Source: Crossiella cryophila (lineage in GTDB: Bacteria > Actinomycetota > Actinomycetes > Mycobacteriales > Pseudonocardiaceae). From it: 64,000 bases of DNA. Numbering within the stretch: position 1 is the stretch's first letter; each line of letters begins with the position of its first letter. The notes beneath the pieces were generated by a model, which did no database searches, was not told where the DNA came from, and saw only the letters and a program-made list of their open reading frames with translations. The stretch covers positions 4,551,501-4,615,500 of the forward strand of contig NZ_JACHMH010000001.1 in the NCBI RefSeq assembly GCF_014204915.1, in the 5' to 3' direction. Positions 7,678 through 16,063 of the stretch are shown here, one piece after another. Position numbers and translations under genes: made by a program.

Positions 7678-8360
7678 TCCTGGCCGCCGATCGGCTCGGC
7701 GGCGACAGCCGCGCGGATGGACAGGAGGTGTACGCGCACCAGTTGTTCGGCAAGGTCGGCCTCTCCGTCCCGGACCGCGGCGACGATCTCGCGGTGCTCG
7801 GCGTGGTCCCGGTCTCGATCGTGGTAGCGGTGCCGGATCTCGATCTGTTCCCGGGACCGCATGTGCAGCAACGCCTCCACCATCTCCCGCAGTAACCCGT
7901 TGCCGGTCACCGCGGCCAGTGCGACGTGGAAGGTCAGTGCGGGCCGGACATCGCTCACCGGCGGGTGCAACGCGTTGTCCGCGGCGGATTCCAGTGCGGC
8001 CAGGGCTTCCGGGACCCGGGCGCGGGCCGCCTCGGCGGCGATGGCCGGTTCCAGTACCAGGCGGGCGTCGACCAGTTCGAGCACGGAGTCGCGGGTCACC
8101 GGCGGGCGGTGCGGGTTGGCCAGCAGTCGCCGGTCCAGGCCGGGGCCGACGTAGGTGCCCGAGCCGTGCCGCAGCTCGACCACGCCGGTGGCCTCCAGGC
8201 GGCGCAACGCCTCGCGCACGGTGGGGGTGGTGACGTCGAGCCTGCGCGCGAGGTCGCGGGAGGAGGCCAGCGCCTCGCCGGGCGCCAGCCGCTCACTGCG
8301 AATGATCTCGACGATGTCGTCGGCCAGTCGCTCGGAAAGCGTTTGTTCGCGGCGGCTCAT
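7674..8360 (-). CDS. GntR-family (FadR subfamily) regulator
   Basis: A 228-residue regulator. The N-terminal winged helix spans about residues 8-72 with the GntR signature LASSRDLARRLDVTTPTVREALRRLEATGVVELRHGSGTYV. The C-terminal all-helical FCD domain contains the metal/ligand histidines in LTFHVALAAVTGN, EHREIV and VHLLSIRAAV. It is the first gene of the leftward operon and probably responds to the substrate or product of the downstream creatininase-like enzyme. A symmetric AAGTGA-N5-TCACTT site lies directly against its start codon, indicating autoregulation. Confidence 0.88.
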   Translation of the reverse strand: MSRREQTLSERLADDIVEIIRSERLAPGEALASSRDLARRLDVTTPTVREALRRLEATGVVELRHGSGTYVGPGLDRRLLANPHRPPVTRDSVLELVDARLVLEPAIAAEAARARVPEALAALESAADNALHPPVSDVRPALTFHVALAAVTGNGLLREMVEALLHMRSREQIEIRHRYHDRDRDHAEHREIVAAVRDGEADLAEQLVRVHLLSIRAAVAAEPIGGQE

Positions 8361-8361
8361 A

Positions 8362-8378
8362 AAGTGACTAAATCACTT
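8362..8378. promoter_or_regulatory. Putative GntR operator AAGTGA-N5-TCACTT
   Basis: Six-base perfect inverted arms (8362-8367 and 8373-8378) around CTAAA, AT-rich within GC-rich DNA. It begins two bases upstream of the GntR start codon and lies about 40 bp before the divergent HD-domain gene, so one protein could control both directions. Confidence 0.65.
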
Positions 8379-8416
8379 GGTCAGTGGCCGGTCAAGAGGG
8401 CTCATACTGTCGAGTG

Positions 8417-8995
8417 ATGACTCGTGACCTGCTGCGCCGCGCGCTCACCGACCCCGGCCCCCGCCCGCTGCCCGGCCCGGCCGCGGACCTGCTGACCAGC
8501 CTGGACGCCCCGCCGAGGCTGGCCGCGCACCTGCGCCTGGTGCACGAGGTCGCCGCCCGGCTCACCGACTGGCTGGCCCTCGCGCACCCGGCCGCCGGCT
8601 TCGACCGCACCGCCGTGCTCTTCGGCGCGGCCACCCACGACATCGGCAAGACCGAGCACGTCGAGGAGCTGTCCGGACCCGGCTCGCGGCACGAGCAGGC
8701 CGGGTACGAGCTGCTGCTGACCTTCGGCGTGCCGGAGGAGTTCGCCCGCTTCGCCCGCACCCACGGCGACTGGACCCAGCCGGACATCGGGTTCGCCGAC
8801 CTGGTGGTGAGCCTGGCGGACAAGGTGTGGAAGGCCAAGCGGGTGCCGGAACTGGAGCAGCTGGTGGTCGATCACCTTGCCGCACTGGGGCAGCCGCCGT
8901 GGCAGGTGTTCCTGGACCTGGACGAGGAGCTGACCCGGATCGGCGCGGACGCGGACGAGCGGCTGGCCTTCCAGAACCGCTACCCGGTGGACTGA
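8417..8995 (+). CDS. HD-domain phosphohydrolase-like protein
   Basis: A 192-residue protein with the HD metal-binding pattern: a first His in RLVHEVAARL, the pair THDIGK near residue 77, and a distal Asp in VVSLADKVWKAKR. HD proteins of this size hydrolyse nucleotides or phosphate esters; no extra domain gives a substrate. The ATG at 8417 is chosen because upstream codons would overlap the operator region. It is divergent from the GntR operon and seems monocistronic. Confidence 0.75.
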   Translation: MTRDLLRRALTDPGPRPLPGPAADLLTSLDAPPRLAAHLRLVHEVAARLTDWLALAHPAAGFDRTAVLFGAATHDIGKTEHVEELSGPGSRHEQAGYELLLTFGVPEEFARFARTHGDWTQPDIGFADLVVSLADKVWKAKRVPELEQLVVDHLAALGQPPWQVFLDLDEELTRIGADADERLAFQNRYPVD

Positions 8996-9092
8996 CCCCC
9001 GCGGGGTTGGCCGCACCTGACCCGGCCGGCATCGGAGGATGTGGGCGCGGGGACGCTCGTGGACCGATCCCGGGAGCGCGGGGACCGGGAGA

Positions 9093-9671
9093 GTGCGTGG
9101 CGAACGACCCCTCGACGCGGGTGACGGGCCGTTGTCGCGGCTGGCCGCCTACCTGCGGCGGGTACGGCGCGAGGCGGGCAGCCCGGCCTATCGGGAGCTG
9201 GGTCGCCGGGTGCACTTCGCCGCAAGCACGCTGTCGGAGGCCGCGGGCGGGCGGCGGTTGCCGAGCCTGGCGGTGACGCTGGCCCCATGTGCGGGCCTCG
9301 GCAATACCGTCCGGCTCTGGGACCTGGCCGACCGGTCGCGGCCGCCGACCGTCCTGACCGGGCATACCGGCGCCGTGTTCTCCCTCGCCTACCGACCGGA
9401 CGGTAGGTGGCTGGCTTCCGGCAGCCACGACCACACCGTCCGGCTGTGGCAGGGCAGCGAATCCAGGCTCGCGCTGACCGGCCACATCGGCGCGGTCAGC
9501 GCGATCGTCTTCGCCCCGGACGGGCACACCCTGGTCACCGCGAGCCACGACCGGTCCGCGCAGCTCCGGGAGACCGACCTGGCCAGAGCCGAGGCGCGGG
9601 GCTGCGCGTTGCCGGCGGCCGAGCGGGCCCGGCACTTCCCGGAGGTGGACCACCGGGACCGCTGTGGCTAG
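9093..9671 (+). pseudogene. Remnant of an XRE-HTH / NTPase / WD40 protein with a large internal deletion
   Basis: The first about 60 residues (GERPLDAGDGPLSRLAAYLRRVRREAG to GRRLPSLAVTLA) match the N-terminal XRE-type helix-turn-helix of actinobacterial STAND-NTPase WD40 proteins of about 1200 residues. Directly after it come WD40 blades (NTVRLWDLADRS, LTGHTGAVFSLAYRPDGRWLASGSHDHTVRLW, LTGHIGAVSAIVFAPDGHTLVTASHD) and the usual C-terminal tail. The whole NTPase and most blades are missing. At the joint the DNA ATGTGCGGGCCT would encode the normal VRA continuation of the HTH in another frame, so a deletion with a frame change is likely. A short functional fusion cannot be excluded but is unlikely. 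Confidence 0.72.
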
Positions 9672-12178
9672 GGCTGCCGCCGGGCCACCCGGCTGAGCCT
9701 GCGCGCGGGCAGCCGGATCGAGCACAGTCCGATCAGGACGGACACCCCCACGATCCCCAGGTACACCCACAGCGGACCGGCCGGGATGGGGGTGCCGGTG
9801 AGGTTGAGGCTGAGGAAGGCCAGTGGCAGCACCGGCACCGCGGAGCCGATGAGCACCGCGATCGAGACCACCAGTACCGATTCGGCCCGGAACATCCGCA
9901 GCACCTGTCGCCGGGTGCCGCCGAGCAGACGGAGCAGCCGGACCTCGCCGAGGCGGTCCAGGGTGGAGGTCACCAGGCTGTTGACCACCGACAGGGCCAC
10001 GTAGAGCAGGATCACGCCGAGCAGGATGCGGTTCAGCCAGAGGTTGGCCTCCTGCTGGGCGTCGGTGGCCACGGTGAGTTCGGCCTTGTCACGTACCTGG
10101 AGGCCGGGGTAATGACCGGCCAGTTCGGACAGTGCTTTGTGGACGGACGGGTTGCCTGCGACCAGGATGGAGTCGGCCAGCCGGTCGGTGGTGTGCGGGA
10201 GCAGGACGTCCTGGGGGAACAGGGCGTCGCCGTAGCCCAGGTTGCGGTCGAAGGTGGCGATGAGTTTCGGGGTGACCTTGGTGCGGTCGCCCAGGTACAG
10301 CTCGACGCGGTCGCCGATCTTCTTGCCCAGCCAGGACGCCTCGGTGCTGCTCAGGGCCACGGTGTCGCCGCGCAGGTCGGACAGGTTGCCGGTGACGCCG
10401 GTCAGCTTCAGCGTGCCGGTGAGCTGGTTTCCTTCCACGCCATAGGCTTTGGACTTGGACAGCGGTTCCTCGGCGGCGTTCTTGTCCTCGGCGATGATCT
10501 CGGTGCCGATCAGCGGGGTGGACGCGGTGACGCCGGGGATGCGGCGGGCCGCGGCGGCCACTTCGGCTGGCACGCCCTGTGGGGCGGTGAGCACGTAGTC
10601 GGCCACGGTGGCGGCGCGGGCCTGGTGCTGGGTGGCCTCGCTCAGTGTGGTGCCGCTGTAGAACTGGGTGACCGCGAAGCCGATGGTGAGCACCAGGGGA
10701 GTCACCGCGGCGGCCAGTCTGCGGGAGTTGGCGGTGCTGTTGTGCGCGGCCAGGAACCTCTCCGCCCGCCGTGATCGCAGGAACACCCCGGCGGCCACCC
10801 TGGTCGCGAGGCCGGTGATCACCGGGCCGAGCAGGCCGATGCCGATGATCGCGACCAGCACCGAGGAACCGGCCGGGACCATGGCCAGTTCGCCGGGCAG
10901 GAACAGGGTGGACACCACGCCCGCACCCGCCACCGCGAGCAGCGCCGCGCCGGTGATCTTGCGGCCCCGGCCCAGCCTGGCCGGTTCCACCGCGGCCTCG
11001 CCGAGGGCCTCGGTCGGCTTGAGCCGCAGCATCCGCCCGGCCGAGGACCAGGCCGCGAGCTGGGCCGCGCCCACGCACAGCAGCACGGTGGCCAGCGCGG
11101 GCACCGGGCTGAGCGAGAGGGTGAAGTCCGGGGAGATCACGCCGATGGTGACGAAGAAGTCCCGCAGCCAGTGCGCGACGTACAGGCCCGGCGCCACGCC
11201 CAGCAGTGCGGCCACACCGGAGACCAGCAGGGTTTCCGCGCCGATCAGCCTGCGCACCTGGCGCGGGGTGGCCGCGATGGCACGCAGCAGGGCCAGTTCG
11301 CGGCGGCGCTGGTTGAGCACCAGGGCCAGGGTGCTCGCGGTCACGAAGATCACGATCATCAGCACGAAGCCGGAGAACGAGCCGGAGACCATCGTCAGCA
11401 CGAACCGGGACTGCGCGCCGTCGAGGTTCTCCGCCTCGCCGCGGTCGAGTCCGGTATGGACGAGCACGCCAGGTGGCAGCTTGCCGTCGAGGTTGTCCAC
11501 CTTGCCGAACACGCCGATCGCGGCCACCTGATCGGGACTGCCGGAGAGGGTTTTCGCGGTGCTGTCGTGGAAGAACACCGCGGACTGCCGGATCAGCCGG
11601 TCCCGGCCCGATGGCGCGGCGATGCCGCTGACCCGGTAGGCGCGCGGGGCCGAGTCGACCATGATCCGCACCTGGTCGCCGACGGAGAAGCGGGAGCGCT
11701 GGGCGAGTTCGGCGTCCAGGACCACCTCGTTCGGACCCGGCGCCGTGCCGCCGCTGAGCGTGAACGGGGTCAGTTCGGCGCTGGCCCAGCCGTGGCCGAG
11801 GGACCGTCCCCCGTCCGCGCCCGAGAGCACCTGGTTGTCCCTGCCGACCACGGTGGCCGGGAAGCTGATCTCACCGACCGCCCTGGTCACCCCGGGGATC
11901 CGGGCCACCTCACCGACCAGCGCGGCGGGCAGCGGGACCTTCTCGGCCAGGTCCTCGCTCTTGTCGGACTTCTTCTCCAGCTCCACGGTGATCGAACGGT
12001 CCGCGCCGAGTACCGCTGGCGCGGCCGAGTAGCGCTGCGCGGCCACCCCGCCGAACAGGCCCGACTCCAGCAGCACCCCGCAGGCCGTCAGCAGGATCGC
12101 ACCGCCGAACAGGGCCAGGAACGCCGCGGCGAAACCGGCCTTGCGGGCGCGAATGGTCTTCCAGGCGAAGGAGAACAC
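9668..12178 (-). CDS. ABC exporter permease with two FtsX domains
   Basis: An 836-residue permease of the MacB/FtsX type. An N-terminal membrane helix (residues 15-40) is followed by a large extracytoplasmic domain, then a block of three helices near 265-390, a linker helix pair, a second extracytoplasmic domain and three terminal helices from about 715. The cytoplasmic loop LNQRRRELALLRAIAATPRQVRRLIGAE and its second copy LGEVRLLRLLGGTRRQVLRMFRAE are the FtsX-domain hallmarks. It lies three bases downstream of the ATPase gene. Such exporters move peptides, lipids or antibiotics out of the membrane; the neighbouring two-component system suggests an antimicrobial-response role. Confidence 0.87.
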   Translation of the reverse strand: MFSFAWKTIRARKAGFAAAFLALFGGAILLTACGVLLESGLFGGVAAQRYSAAPAVLGADRSITVELEKKSDKSEDLAEKVPLPAALVGEVARIPGVTRAVGEISFPATVVGRDNQVLSGADGGRSLGHGWASAELTPFTLSGGTAPGPNEVVLDAELAQRSRFSVGDQVRIMVDSAPRAYRVSGIAAPSGRDRLIRQSAVFFHDSTAKTLSGSPDQVAAIGVFGKVDNLDGKLPPGVLVHTGLDRGEAENLDGAQSRFVLTMVSGSFSGFVLMIVIFVTASTLALVLNQRRRELALLRAIAATPRQVRRLIGAETLLVSGVAALLGVAPGLYVAHWLRDFFVTIGVISPDFTLSLSPVPALATVLLCVGAAQLAAWSSAGRMLRLKPTEALGEAAVEPARLGRGRKITGAALLAVAGAGVVSTLFLPGELAMVPAGSSVLVAIIGIGLLGPVITGLATRVAAGVFLRSRRAERFLAAHNSTANSRRLAAAVTPLVLTIGFAVTQFYSGTTLSEATQHQARAATVADYVLTAPQGVPAEVAAAARRIPGVTASTPLIGTEIIAEDKNAAEEPLSKSKAYGVEGNQLTGTLKLTGVTGNLSDLRGDTVALSSTEASWLGKKIGDRVELYLGDRTKVTPKLIATFDRNLGYGDALFPQDVLLPHTTDRLADSILVAGNPSVHKALSELAGHYPGLQVRDKAELTVATDAQQEANLWLNRILLGVILLYVALSVVNSLVTSTLDRLGEVRLLRLLGGTRRQVLRMFRAESVLVVSIAVLIGSAVPVLPLAFLSLNLTGTPIPAGPLWVYLGIVGVSVLIGLCSIRLPARRLSRVARRQP

Positions 12179-12181
12179 GGC

Positions 12182-12907
12182 TCACCACTCCCCGAGGTGG
12201 GTCATCCGGGCGGCGACCTGGTCCGCGGTGGGCGCGAGCAGCTCGTCCACGAACCGGCCGTCGGCCAGGAACAGCACGCTGTGCGCGTGCGCGGCGGCCA
12301 CCGGATCGTGGGTGACCATCACCACGGTCTGGCCCAGCTCGTCCACCAGCTGGCGGAGCAGGGCCAGCACCTGGGCGCCGGTCCGCGAGTCCAGCGCGCC
12401 GGTCGGCTCGTCGGCGAAGACCACCTCGGGCCGGGTGACCAGCGCGCGGGCGATCGCCACCCGCTGCTGCTGGCCGCCGGAGAGCTGGTTCGGCCGCCGG
12501 TGCAGCAGACCGTCCAGCCCGACCCGGCGGATGATCTCGGCCAGCCAGGCCCGGTCCGCGGCCCGCCCGGCGAAGCGCAGCGGCAGGGTGATGTTGTCGG
12601 TGACGCTGAGCGCGGGCAACAGGTTGTAGCCCTGGAAGACGAACCCGATCCGCTCCCGGCGCAACTCGGTCAGCTTGGTCTCCTTGAGCCCGGTCAGCTC
12701 GGTCTCGCCCAGGCGCACCGAACCGGATGTGGGACGGTCGAGTCCGGCCGCGCACTGCAGGAAGGTGCTCTTGCCCGAACCGGACGGTCCCATCACGGCG
12801 GTGAACCGTCCACGCGGGATGGACCGGCTCACCCGGTCCAGTGCGGTGGTGGAGCTGTCACCGTTGCCGTACACCTTGGTGACCGAGTCCAGTCGTACTG
12901 CTGTCAT
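12182..12907 (-). CDS. ABC transporter ATP-binding protein (MacB/LolD type)
   Basis: A 241-residue ATPase. Walker A GPSGSGKST, signature LSGGQQQR, Walker B VVFADEPTGALD and the switch His in MVTHDP are all present. The FVFQGYNLLPALSVTDN Q-loop is the form seen with FtsX-type permeases. A GTG six bases further upstream is an alternative start. It is followed at once by its permease and is divergent from the histidine kinase gene, the classical arrangement of a signal-controlled exporter. Confidence 0.9.
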   Translation of the reverse strand: MTAVRLDSVTKVYGNGDSSTTALDRVSRSIPRGRFTAVMGPSGSGKSTFLQCAAGLDRPTSGSVRLGETELTGLKETKLTELRRERIGFVFQGYNLLPALSVTDNITLPLRFAGRAADRAWLAEIIRRVGLDGLLHRRPNQLSGGQQQRVAIARALVTRPEVVFADEPTGALDSRTGAQVLALLRQLVDELGQTVVMVTHDPVAAAHAHSVLFLADGRFVDELLAPTADQVAARMTHLGEW

Positions 12908-12966
12908 GGCCACGACGGTAGGTTTGCCCAGGTGCGCCGCGACATCCCGCGGGGTGCCGGATCAAG

Positions 12967-12984
12967 GGTGGAGCAGGCTCCACC
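12967..12984. promoter_or_regulatory. 18-bp palindrome GGTGGAGC-AG-GCTCCACC between the ABC and kinase genes
   Basis: Perfect 8-base arms around AG, located 59 bp upstream of the ATPase start and 12 bp upstream of the kinase start. It is a good candidate for the binding site of the response regulator at 14231, which would control both the exporter and its own operon. Confidence 0.6.
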
Positions 12985-12996
12985 ACGGGAGGCGAG

Positions 12997-14217
12997 ATGC
13001 GGGCCGCGCTGCTGCGCTTCGGCCGGGCGGTGATCAGCCTGTCGCTGGGTTTCGTCACCGCGATGGCCGGGATCGTCGTCCTGTGCGGACTGCTGATCTG
13101 CGCGCTGCTCGTGGTCACCCTGCCTCTGCTGCCGATCGTGGCGCGGGCCCAGCGCAGGCTGGTCGAGGTGGACCGCCGCCGGATCGCCGCCCGCACCGGC
13201 ACACCCATCCCGGTGCGCTACGCCGAGCTGTCCGGCCCGCTGTTCCAGCAGATCATCACGGTGATCACCGACCCGGCCACCCGCCGGGACCTGCTCTGGC
13301 AGGCGGTGCACCTGCCGGCGGGCATGGTGCTGGGCATGATCGGCTTCGGGATCCCGGCCTCGGTGCCGCAGAACCTGGTGATCGTGCCGCTGTTCTGGTG
13401 GGCGGTGCCCGGCGGCGTGGACGGCTCCTACGGGGTGCACGTGGACTCCTGGCCGACCGCGGCCCTGTGCGCGGGCACCGGCCTGCTCGCCGCGGCCCTG
13501 GCCTGGTTCCTGGTGCCCAGGGCCGCCGACTGGGAGGCGCGCTGGGCGCCGAACCTGCTCGCGCCCGGCCGGGCCAGCCTGGTGCAGCGGGTCGCCGAGC
13601 TGACCGCGACCAGGGCAGCCGCGCTGGAGGCGCACGGCGCCGAGCTGCGCCGGATCGAACGCGACCTGCACGACGGCACGCAGAACCGGCTGGTCGCGGT
13701 GGTCATGCACCTGGGCATCGTGGAACGCGCGCTGCGGCGCGATCCGGCGGTGGCGCTGTCCTCGGTGCTCACCGCGCAGAACGCGGCCACCGACGCGCTC
13801 ACCGAACTGCGCGAGGTGGTGCGCAGCATCTACCCGCCGGTGCTGGCCGACCGCGGCCTGGACGGCGCGGTGGACGCGGTGGTCGCCCGCTGCCCCATCC
13901 CGTGCACGCTCACCGTCACCGACCTGCGCAGGCTGCCCGCCGCGGTGGAGGCGGCAGCCTACTTCGTCATCGCCGAGGCGCTGACCAACGTGGCCAAGCA
14001 CAGCGGCGCCGAGTCAGCCCAGGTTTCCCTTGCCGTGCGAGGAGATCACCTGGTGATCGAGGTCCGCGACGACGGCCTCGGCGGCGCCGAGGAGGCGGGT
14101 GGCACCGGGCTGACCGGGATCCGCCGCCGGGTCGAGGCCTTCGACGGCCGGACCACCCTGTCCAGTCCCGAGGGCGGCCCCACCGTCCTGGGCGTCCGCC
14201 TGCCCACCGGAACCTGA
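12997..14217 (+). CDS. Sensor histidine kinase, NarL-partner type (HisKA_3)
   Basis: A 406-residue membrane kinase. Four hydrophobic segments lie near residues 12-50, 105-140 and 155-175 in an unusual N-terminal sensor part. The phosphoacceptor His225 is in ERDLHDGTQNRL, the N-box in EALTNVAKHSGA and the G-boxes in VRDDGLGGA and GTGLTGI. GGAGG lies just before the ATG. It is followed after 13 bp by its response regulator and stands back-to-back with the ABC exporter, which it likely regulates. Confidence 0.88.
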   Translation: MRAALLRFGRAVISLSLGFVTAMAGIVVLCGLLICALLVVTLPLLPIVARAQRRLVEVDRRRIAARTGTPIPVRYAELSGPLFQQIITVITDPATRRDLLWQAVHLPAGMVLGMIGFGIPASVPQNLVIVPLFWWAVPGGVDGSYGVHVDSWPTAALCAGTGLLAAALAWFLVPRAADWEARWAPNLLAPGRASLVQRVAELTATRAAALEAHGAELRRIERDLHDGTQNRLVAVVMHLGIVERALRRDPAVALSSVLTAQNAATDALTELREVVRSIYPPVLADRGLDGAVDAVVARCPIPCTLTVTDLRRLPAAVEAAAYFVIAEALTNVAKHSGAESAQVSLAVRGDHLVIEVRDDGLGGAEEAGGTGLTGIRRRVEAFDGRTTLSSPEGGPTVLGVRLPTGT

Positions 14218-14230
14218 GAGGACCACCCCC

Positions 14231-14878
14231 GTGCGGATCGTGATCGCCGAGGACGACGCCCTGCTGCGCGAGGGCCTGACCCTGTTGCTGCGCAGCGAGG
14301 GCATGGACGTGGTCACCGCGGTGGAGCACCCGGACGCCCTGCTCGAGGCGATCGCGGCCGAGTCCCCGGATGTGGCCGTGGTCGACGTCCGGCTGCCGCC
14401 CACCTTCACCGACGAGGGCCTGCGCGCCGCCGTGGAGGCCCGGCGCAGGCACCCCGGACTGGCCGTGCTGGTGCTCTCGGCCTACGTCGAGGACAGCTAC
14501 GCGGGGGAGCTGCTGGCCAGCCCCGGCGGCGGGGTCGGCTACCTGCTCAAGGAACGGGTCGGCAAGGTCGCCGACTTCCTGGACGCGCTCAACCGGGTCG
14601 CCGCCGGCGGCACCGCGCTGGACCCCGAGGTGGTCTCCCAGCTGCTGGTCCGCCGCCGCGCCGACGACCCGATCCGCACCCTGACCGCCCGCGAACGCGA
14701 GGTCCTGGCGCTGATGGCCGAGGGGCACTCCAACACCACCATCGGCGAGCTGCTGGTGATCAGCGCGGGCGCGGTGCACAAGCACATCGGCAACATCTTC
14801 ACCAAGCTCGACCTGCCCAGCACGGACGGGGCGGGACACCGGCGGGTGCAGGCCGTGCTCGCCTACCTGCGTGCCTGA
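14231..14878 (+). CDS. Response regulator, NarL/LuxR type
   Basis: A 215-residue regulator with a receiver domain (acidic pair EDD at 7-9, phosphoacceptor Asp52 in VVDVRLPP, Lys in YLLKERVG) and a C-terminal LuxR-type HTH (LTAREREVLALMAEGHSNTTIGELL and VHKHIGNIFTKLDL). GTG start with AGAGGA 8 bases upstream. It is the partner of the preceding kinase and probably binds the palindrome at 12967. Two metabolic genes follow within the same transcription unit. Confidence 0.9.
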   Translation: MRIVIAEDDALLREGLTLLLRSEGMDVVTAVEHPDALLEAIAAESPDVAVVDVRLPPTFTDEGLRAAVEARRRHPGLAVLVLSAYVEDSYAGELLASPGGGVGYLLKERVGKVADFLDALNRVAAGGTALDPEVVSQLLVRRRADDPIRTLTAREREVLALMAEGHSNTTIGELLVISAGAVHKHIGNIFTKLDLPSTDGAGHRRVQAVLAYLRA

Positions 14879-14893
14879 GTAAGGAGAATGTCC

Positions 14894-16063
14894 ATGCCAG
14901 CTCAGTACGGGCAGTACCAGAACGAGATCTACCTCCAGGGCCTCGGTGACGTCCGGCCGCCGATGAGCACCGACCCCACCACCCTGGAATCCATGGCCAA
15001 GGGCCTCCTGGACTCGGGCCCGTTCGGCTACGTCGCGGGCGGCGCCGGTTCCGGGGCCACCGTGCGGGCCAACCGGGAGGCATTCGACCGCTGGCGCCTG
15101 GTGCCCCGGATGCTGCGCGATGCCACCGACCGCGACCTCAGCACCACCGTGCTCGGCCAGCAGCTCCCGGCGCCGATCCTGCTCGCACCCGTTGGCGTGC
15201 AGGCGATCGTGCACCCCGACGCCGAATCGGCCACCGCCCGCGCCGCCGCCGGACTGGGCCTGCCGATGATCCTGTCCACCGCCTCCTCCACCAGCATCGA
15301 GGAGGTCGCCGCGGCCAGTGGCGAGGGGCCGCGCTGGTACCAGCTGTACTGGCCCAACGACGACGAGGTCTGCGCCAGCCTGCTGCGCCGGGCCAAGGCC
15401 GCCGGGTACACCGCGCTGGTGGTCACCCTGGACACCTGGACCCTGGCCTGGCGGCCCACCGACCTCGACCAGGCGTACCTGCCGTTCCTGCGTGGCATCG
15501 GCACCGCGATCCCGTTCTCCGACCCCGCCTTCCGGGCCGGACTGGAGAAAACGCCCGAGGAAGACCCGCAGATGGCGATCCTGCGCTGGGTCGGGCTGTT
15601 CACCGGGCAGGACAAGAGCTGGGACCGCCTCGCTTTCCTGCGCGAGCACTGGGACGGGCCGATCGTGCTCAAGGGCATCCAGCACGTGGACGACGCGCGC
15701 CGGGCCGCCGACGCCGGCATCGAGGGCATCGTGGTGTCCAACCACGGCGGTCGCCAGGTGGACGGCGCGATCGCCTCCCTGGACGCGCTGCCCGGCATCG
15801 CCGAGGCCGTCGGGGACCGCCTGGACGTGCTGTTCGACTCGGGCGTGCGCACCGGCGCCGACGTGCTCAAGGCCATCGCGCTGGGCGCCAAGGCGGTGCT
15901 GCTGGGGCGGCCGTGGGTGTACGGGCTTGCGCACAGCGGCGAGGCGGGCGTGCGGCACGTGCTGCGTTCCATCCTGGCCGACACCGAACTCACCCTCGGC
16001 CTGGCCGGGCACCGCACCCCCGGCGCACTCGGCAGGGACGCGCTCGCGGAGGTCACCCGATGA
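14894..16063 (+). CDS. FMN-dependent alpha-hydroxy-acid oxidase, lactate 2-monooxygenase-like
   Basis: A 389-residue flavoenzyme of the lactate oxidase/monooxygenase family. FMN- and substrate-binding landmarks are APVGVQAIVHPDAE, WYQLYWPND, VVTLDTW and the catalytic block SNHGGRQVDGA with its base His and Arg. The insert FLRGIGTAIPFSDPAF is typical of lactate 2-monooxygenase, which converts L-lactate to acetate, CO2 and water. The second ATG (14894) is preferred because AAGGAG at 14881-14886 is 7 bases away from it but only one base from the first ATG at 14888. It is co-transcribed with the two-component genes and overlaps the following dehydrogenase. Confidence 0.8.
   Translation: MPAQYGQYQNEIYLQGLGDVRPPMSTDPTTLESMAKGLLDSGPFGYVAGGAGSGATVRANREAFDRWRLVPRMLRDATDRDLSTTVLGQQLPAPILLAPVGVQAIVHPDAESATARAAAGLGLPMILSTASSTSIEEVAAASGEGPRWYQLYWPNDDEVCASLLRRAKAAGYTALVVTLDTWTLAWRPTDLDQAYLPFLRGIGTAIPFSDPAFRAGLEKTPEEDPQMAILRWVGLFTGQDKSWDRLAFLREHWDGPIVLKGIQHVDDARRAADAGIEGIVVSNHGGRQVDGAIASLDALPGIAEAVGDRLDVLFDSGVRTGADVLKAIALGAKAVLLGRPWVYGLAHSGEAGVRHVLRSILADTELTLGLAGHRTPGALGRDALAEVTR

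Noticed and set aside
9093-9671. Intact small signalling protein
   Set aside because: The joint between HTH and WD40 parts shows a frame-shifted remnant, and blades are too few for a propeller.
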